NCBI GenBank assembly: GCA_021788515.1
Contig: JAJYKN010000123.1
Coordinates: 1 to 5,614, forward strand
DNA length: 5,614 nt
From: Nitrospirota bacterium
GTDB taxonomy: Bacteria; Nitrospirota; UBA9217
Direction of reading: 5' to 3'
Made by a program: the position numbers and the translations under genes. The stretch's first letter is position 1. Each line of letters opens with the position of its first letter. The notes below the pieces were generated by a model. The model did not search any database. It saw only the letters and a program-made list of their open reading frames with translations, and had not been told where the DNA came from. Shown one piece after another: positions 4,267 to 5,614 of the stretch.

Positions 4267-5614
4267 TTACTTATCCGTAAGAGCAGCGTCCTCGCCAACG
4301 CCGGATTTCATTTCCGGCAAATTATCGTACACGGAATCGACGACATCCTTCATCTCGCCGTCCGAAACAGGAAGATAATAAATCTCCTCGCCCGACTCCT
4401 GCATCTTCTTGAGATCGACGACTGCGCCGGCCGGCAGATCCTCGCCGCTCCCTGTTTTGCCTTTGATTGCATAGAGGACCCAGCGCGGACCTTCGAGCGA
4501 CAACACCATGTAGGAGCAATCGGACACTGCCAGGATCGCGTGCGCCCCGAGATGCGACAGGGTGCCGTAGCTCAAGACAATCCCGCTGCCGAGCTCGTAC
4601 CCCGTCGGCACCACCACAGACTTCGACAGTTCATAAACGCCGTACGCTGCCCCGCCTGCCGCGGAAACCGCTGTTCCTCCCACGAGCGTCGTGCCGGCAA
4701 TGGTGTTCCCGAAGACTTGCGTGGTCGCCCCGCCGGCCTCGCCGACAACAAACAGGGCGCCGCCCGATGCGACCCCGACGCCGCCCACTGCTGTCCCGAT
4801 GGTGCCGCCGCCCACGGCAATGCCGGCGCTCGCAAGGGGAACGCCGATGTATTGTACCCCCTTACCAACGGCATAACCGCCGCCCCTGATGACAATGCTG
4901 GATACTTTGCTCAACCCCGCTTCACCCACGCCCGCGATCGTCCCGGCAGCGGCTGTTACGCCCGCAACAGGATAGCCTGCGCCTTTGATTGCGACACCCG
5001 CGGTTTTGCTTAAGCCCGCTTCACCAATACCTGCAATTGTTCCGGCAGCAACAGTTGCTCCCGCAACAGCGTAGCCCCCGCCTTTGACCGCAGCTCCTGC
5101 GGTCTTGCTTAATCCTGCTTCGGAAACGCCCGCAACGGTCCCAATAACCGCGGTTCCGCCCGCAGCAACATGGGAGCCCGTAAGATCGAGCAAACCGTAC
5201 ACGCCTGCCACCGCTGCAACGCCGGTCGGCGCAACAAGGTCATAGCCCATTTTTGTCGTGTTCCAGGTGACCTCGACAGCCAGCTTTGTCGTGGAAGGTT
5301 CGCAAGTTCCTGCCGCTCGTCCTCGGTCCGTTTAGCGATCGAAAGATTTCCGCGCACAAAAAAACTCATGGCTTTTTGAAAACTATCTTGAGCATAAACA
5401 AGTTCGGTCTTGGCCGCACTATGAGTGGTTGCAAGGATCTGCCCGTTCAGCTTCGTACCGGTCGCCACCACCGCCTTGCCCGTGTCCGCGGAATTACGGA
5501 CATCGGTCAAGACCGCTTCTTTATATTTTCCTGAGTCCTTCGAAGCTTCGCTCGCCACTCGCTGGAGCGCCGTCTTTGATGAGATGATCGATGTCTTCTT
5601 TGCGTATTCAAAGG
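4267..5614 (-). CDS. Gly/Ala-rich tandem-repeat protein of unknown function (N-terminus off-window, apparent frameshift near 5298)
   Basis: About 447 residues are visible in two frames. The first frame enters at the right edge (FEYAKKTSIISSKTALQR) and runs to about 5300. It is polar, probably helical, and ends RTEDERQELANL. A -1 shift at CTTCC then continues naturally as STTKLAVEVTWNTTK and MGYDLVAPTGVAAVAG to the stop at 4267. The middle is very rich in Gly, Ala and Val, with three 33-residue repeats (GT-x-AGV-x-EAGLSK...GGGYAVAG) and further degenerate ones. The C-terminus is globular: GYELGSGIVLSYGTLSHLGA, PRWVLYAIKG, EEIYYLPVSDGEMKDVVDSVYDN. I do not recognise a family. Hydrophobic small-residue repeats suggest membrane insertion or a surface role, as inference only. 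The ATG at 5250 and the GTG at 5558 are internal; no true start is visible. The gene precedes promoter B on the same strand. Confidence 0.7.
4846..5142 (-). repeat. Three tandem 99-bp (33-residue) coding repeats
   Basis: The units begin at 5142, 5043 and 4944. Unit starts read GTVAGVSEAGLSKTAG, GTIAGIGEAGLSKTAG and GTIAGVGEAGLSKVSS, each followed by a KG-x-GY or RGGGY segment. The third diverges in its second half, and degenerate Gly/Ala segments follow it. The exact 33-residue period indicates internal duplication. Confidence 0.85.

Noticed and set aside
4222..5013. Plus-strand open frame of 263 codons
   Set aside because: Antisense to the Gly/Ala-rich repeat gene, with Cys/Arg/His-rich composition typical of a reverse-strand shadow.
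5109..5297. C-terminal part of the first frame after ELANL (PRQSWLSRS onwards)
   Set aside because: It runs out of frame over the repeat region, while the other frame continues a sensible protein; treated as frameshift read-through.

Overview
The window looks like a bacterial chromosome segment of moderately high GC, probably from a Gram-negative environmental lineage such as Desulfobacterota (Geobacter-like) or Nitrospirota. That placement is inference from gene content: an HpnH-like radical SAM protein, a stand-alone LigD phosphoesterase domain, a small protein resembling the DUF6982 family of such bacteria, and two surface-polysaccharide-type glycosyltransferases. No rRNA, tRNA, transposase or CRISPR array was seen.

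Layout. Positions 1-314 (minus) hold the N-terminal part of a radical SAM enzyme with a CxxxCxxC cluster motif, behind a near-consensus sigma-70 promoter at 371-398. Its first codons appear to carry a one-base frame disruption. Positions 315-790 are intergenic, with a perfect 11-bp stem-loop at 691-715. Positions 791-1300 (plus) encode a stand-alone LigD-type 3'-phosphoesterase with all the expected catalytic residues. Everything from 1345 to the right edge is on the minus strand. In transcription order it runs: a Gly/Ala-rich tandem-repeat protein (5614 to 4267, start off-window, one apparent frameshift); a promoter with a 15-codon minigene (4222 to 4089); a GT4 glycosyltransferase (4092-3007); a weak terminator; a GT2 glycosyltransferase (2863-2033); and the DUF6982-like protein (1782-1345).

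The most interesting signal is a roughly 100-bp cassette present twice, at 1768-1876 and 4122-4222. It contains a putative promoter (extended -10, 17-bp spacer with a CCCGGG core), a 5' leader, a Shine-Dalgarno and the first five codons MAAEE. One copy drives the DUF6982-like gene. The other drives a 15-residue minigene whose stop overlaps the GT4 start (ATGA). In both copies the predicted transcript begins with a short stem-loop whose sequence differs. This suggests that two separate transcription units share a regulatory input, or that a paralogue of the small gene was truncated and its expression signals captured by the glycosyltransferase.

Two likely single-base frame disruptions, one at each end of the window, point either to draft-quality sequence or to genuine decay.
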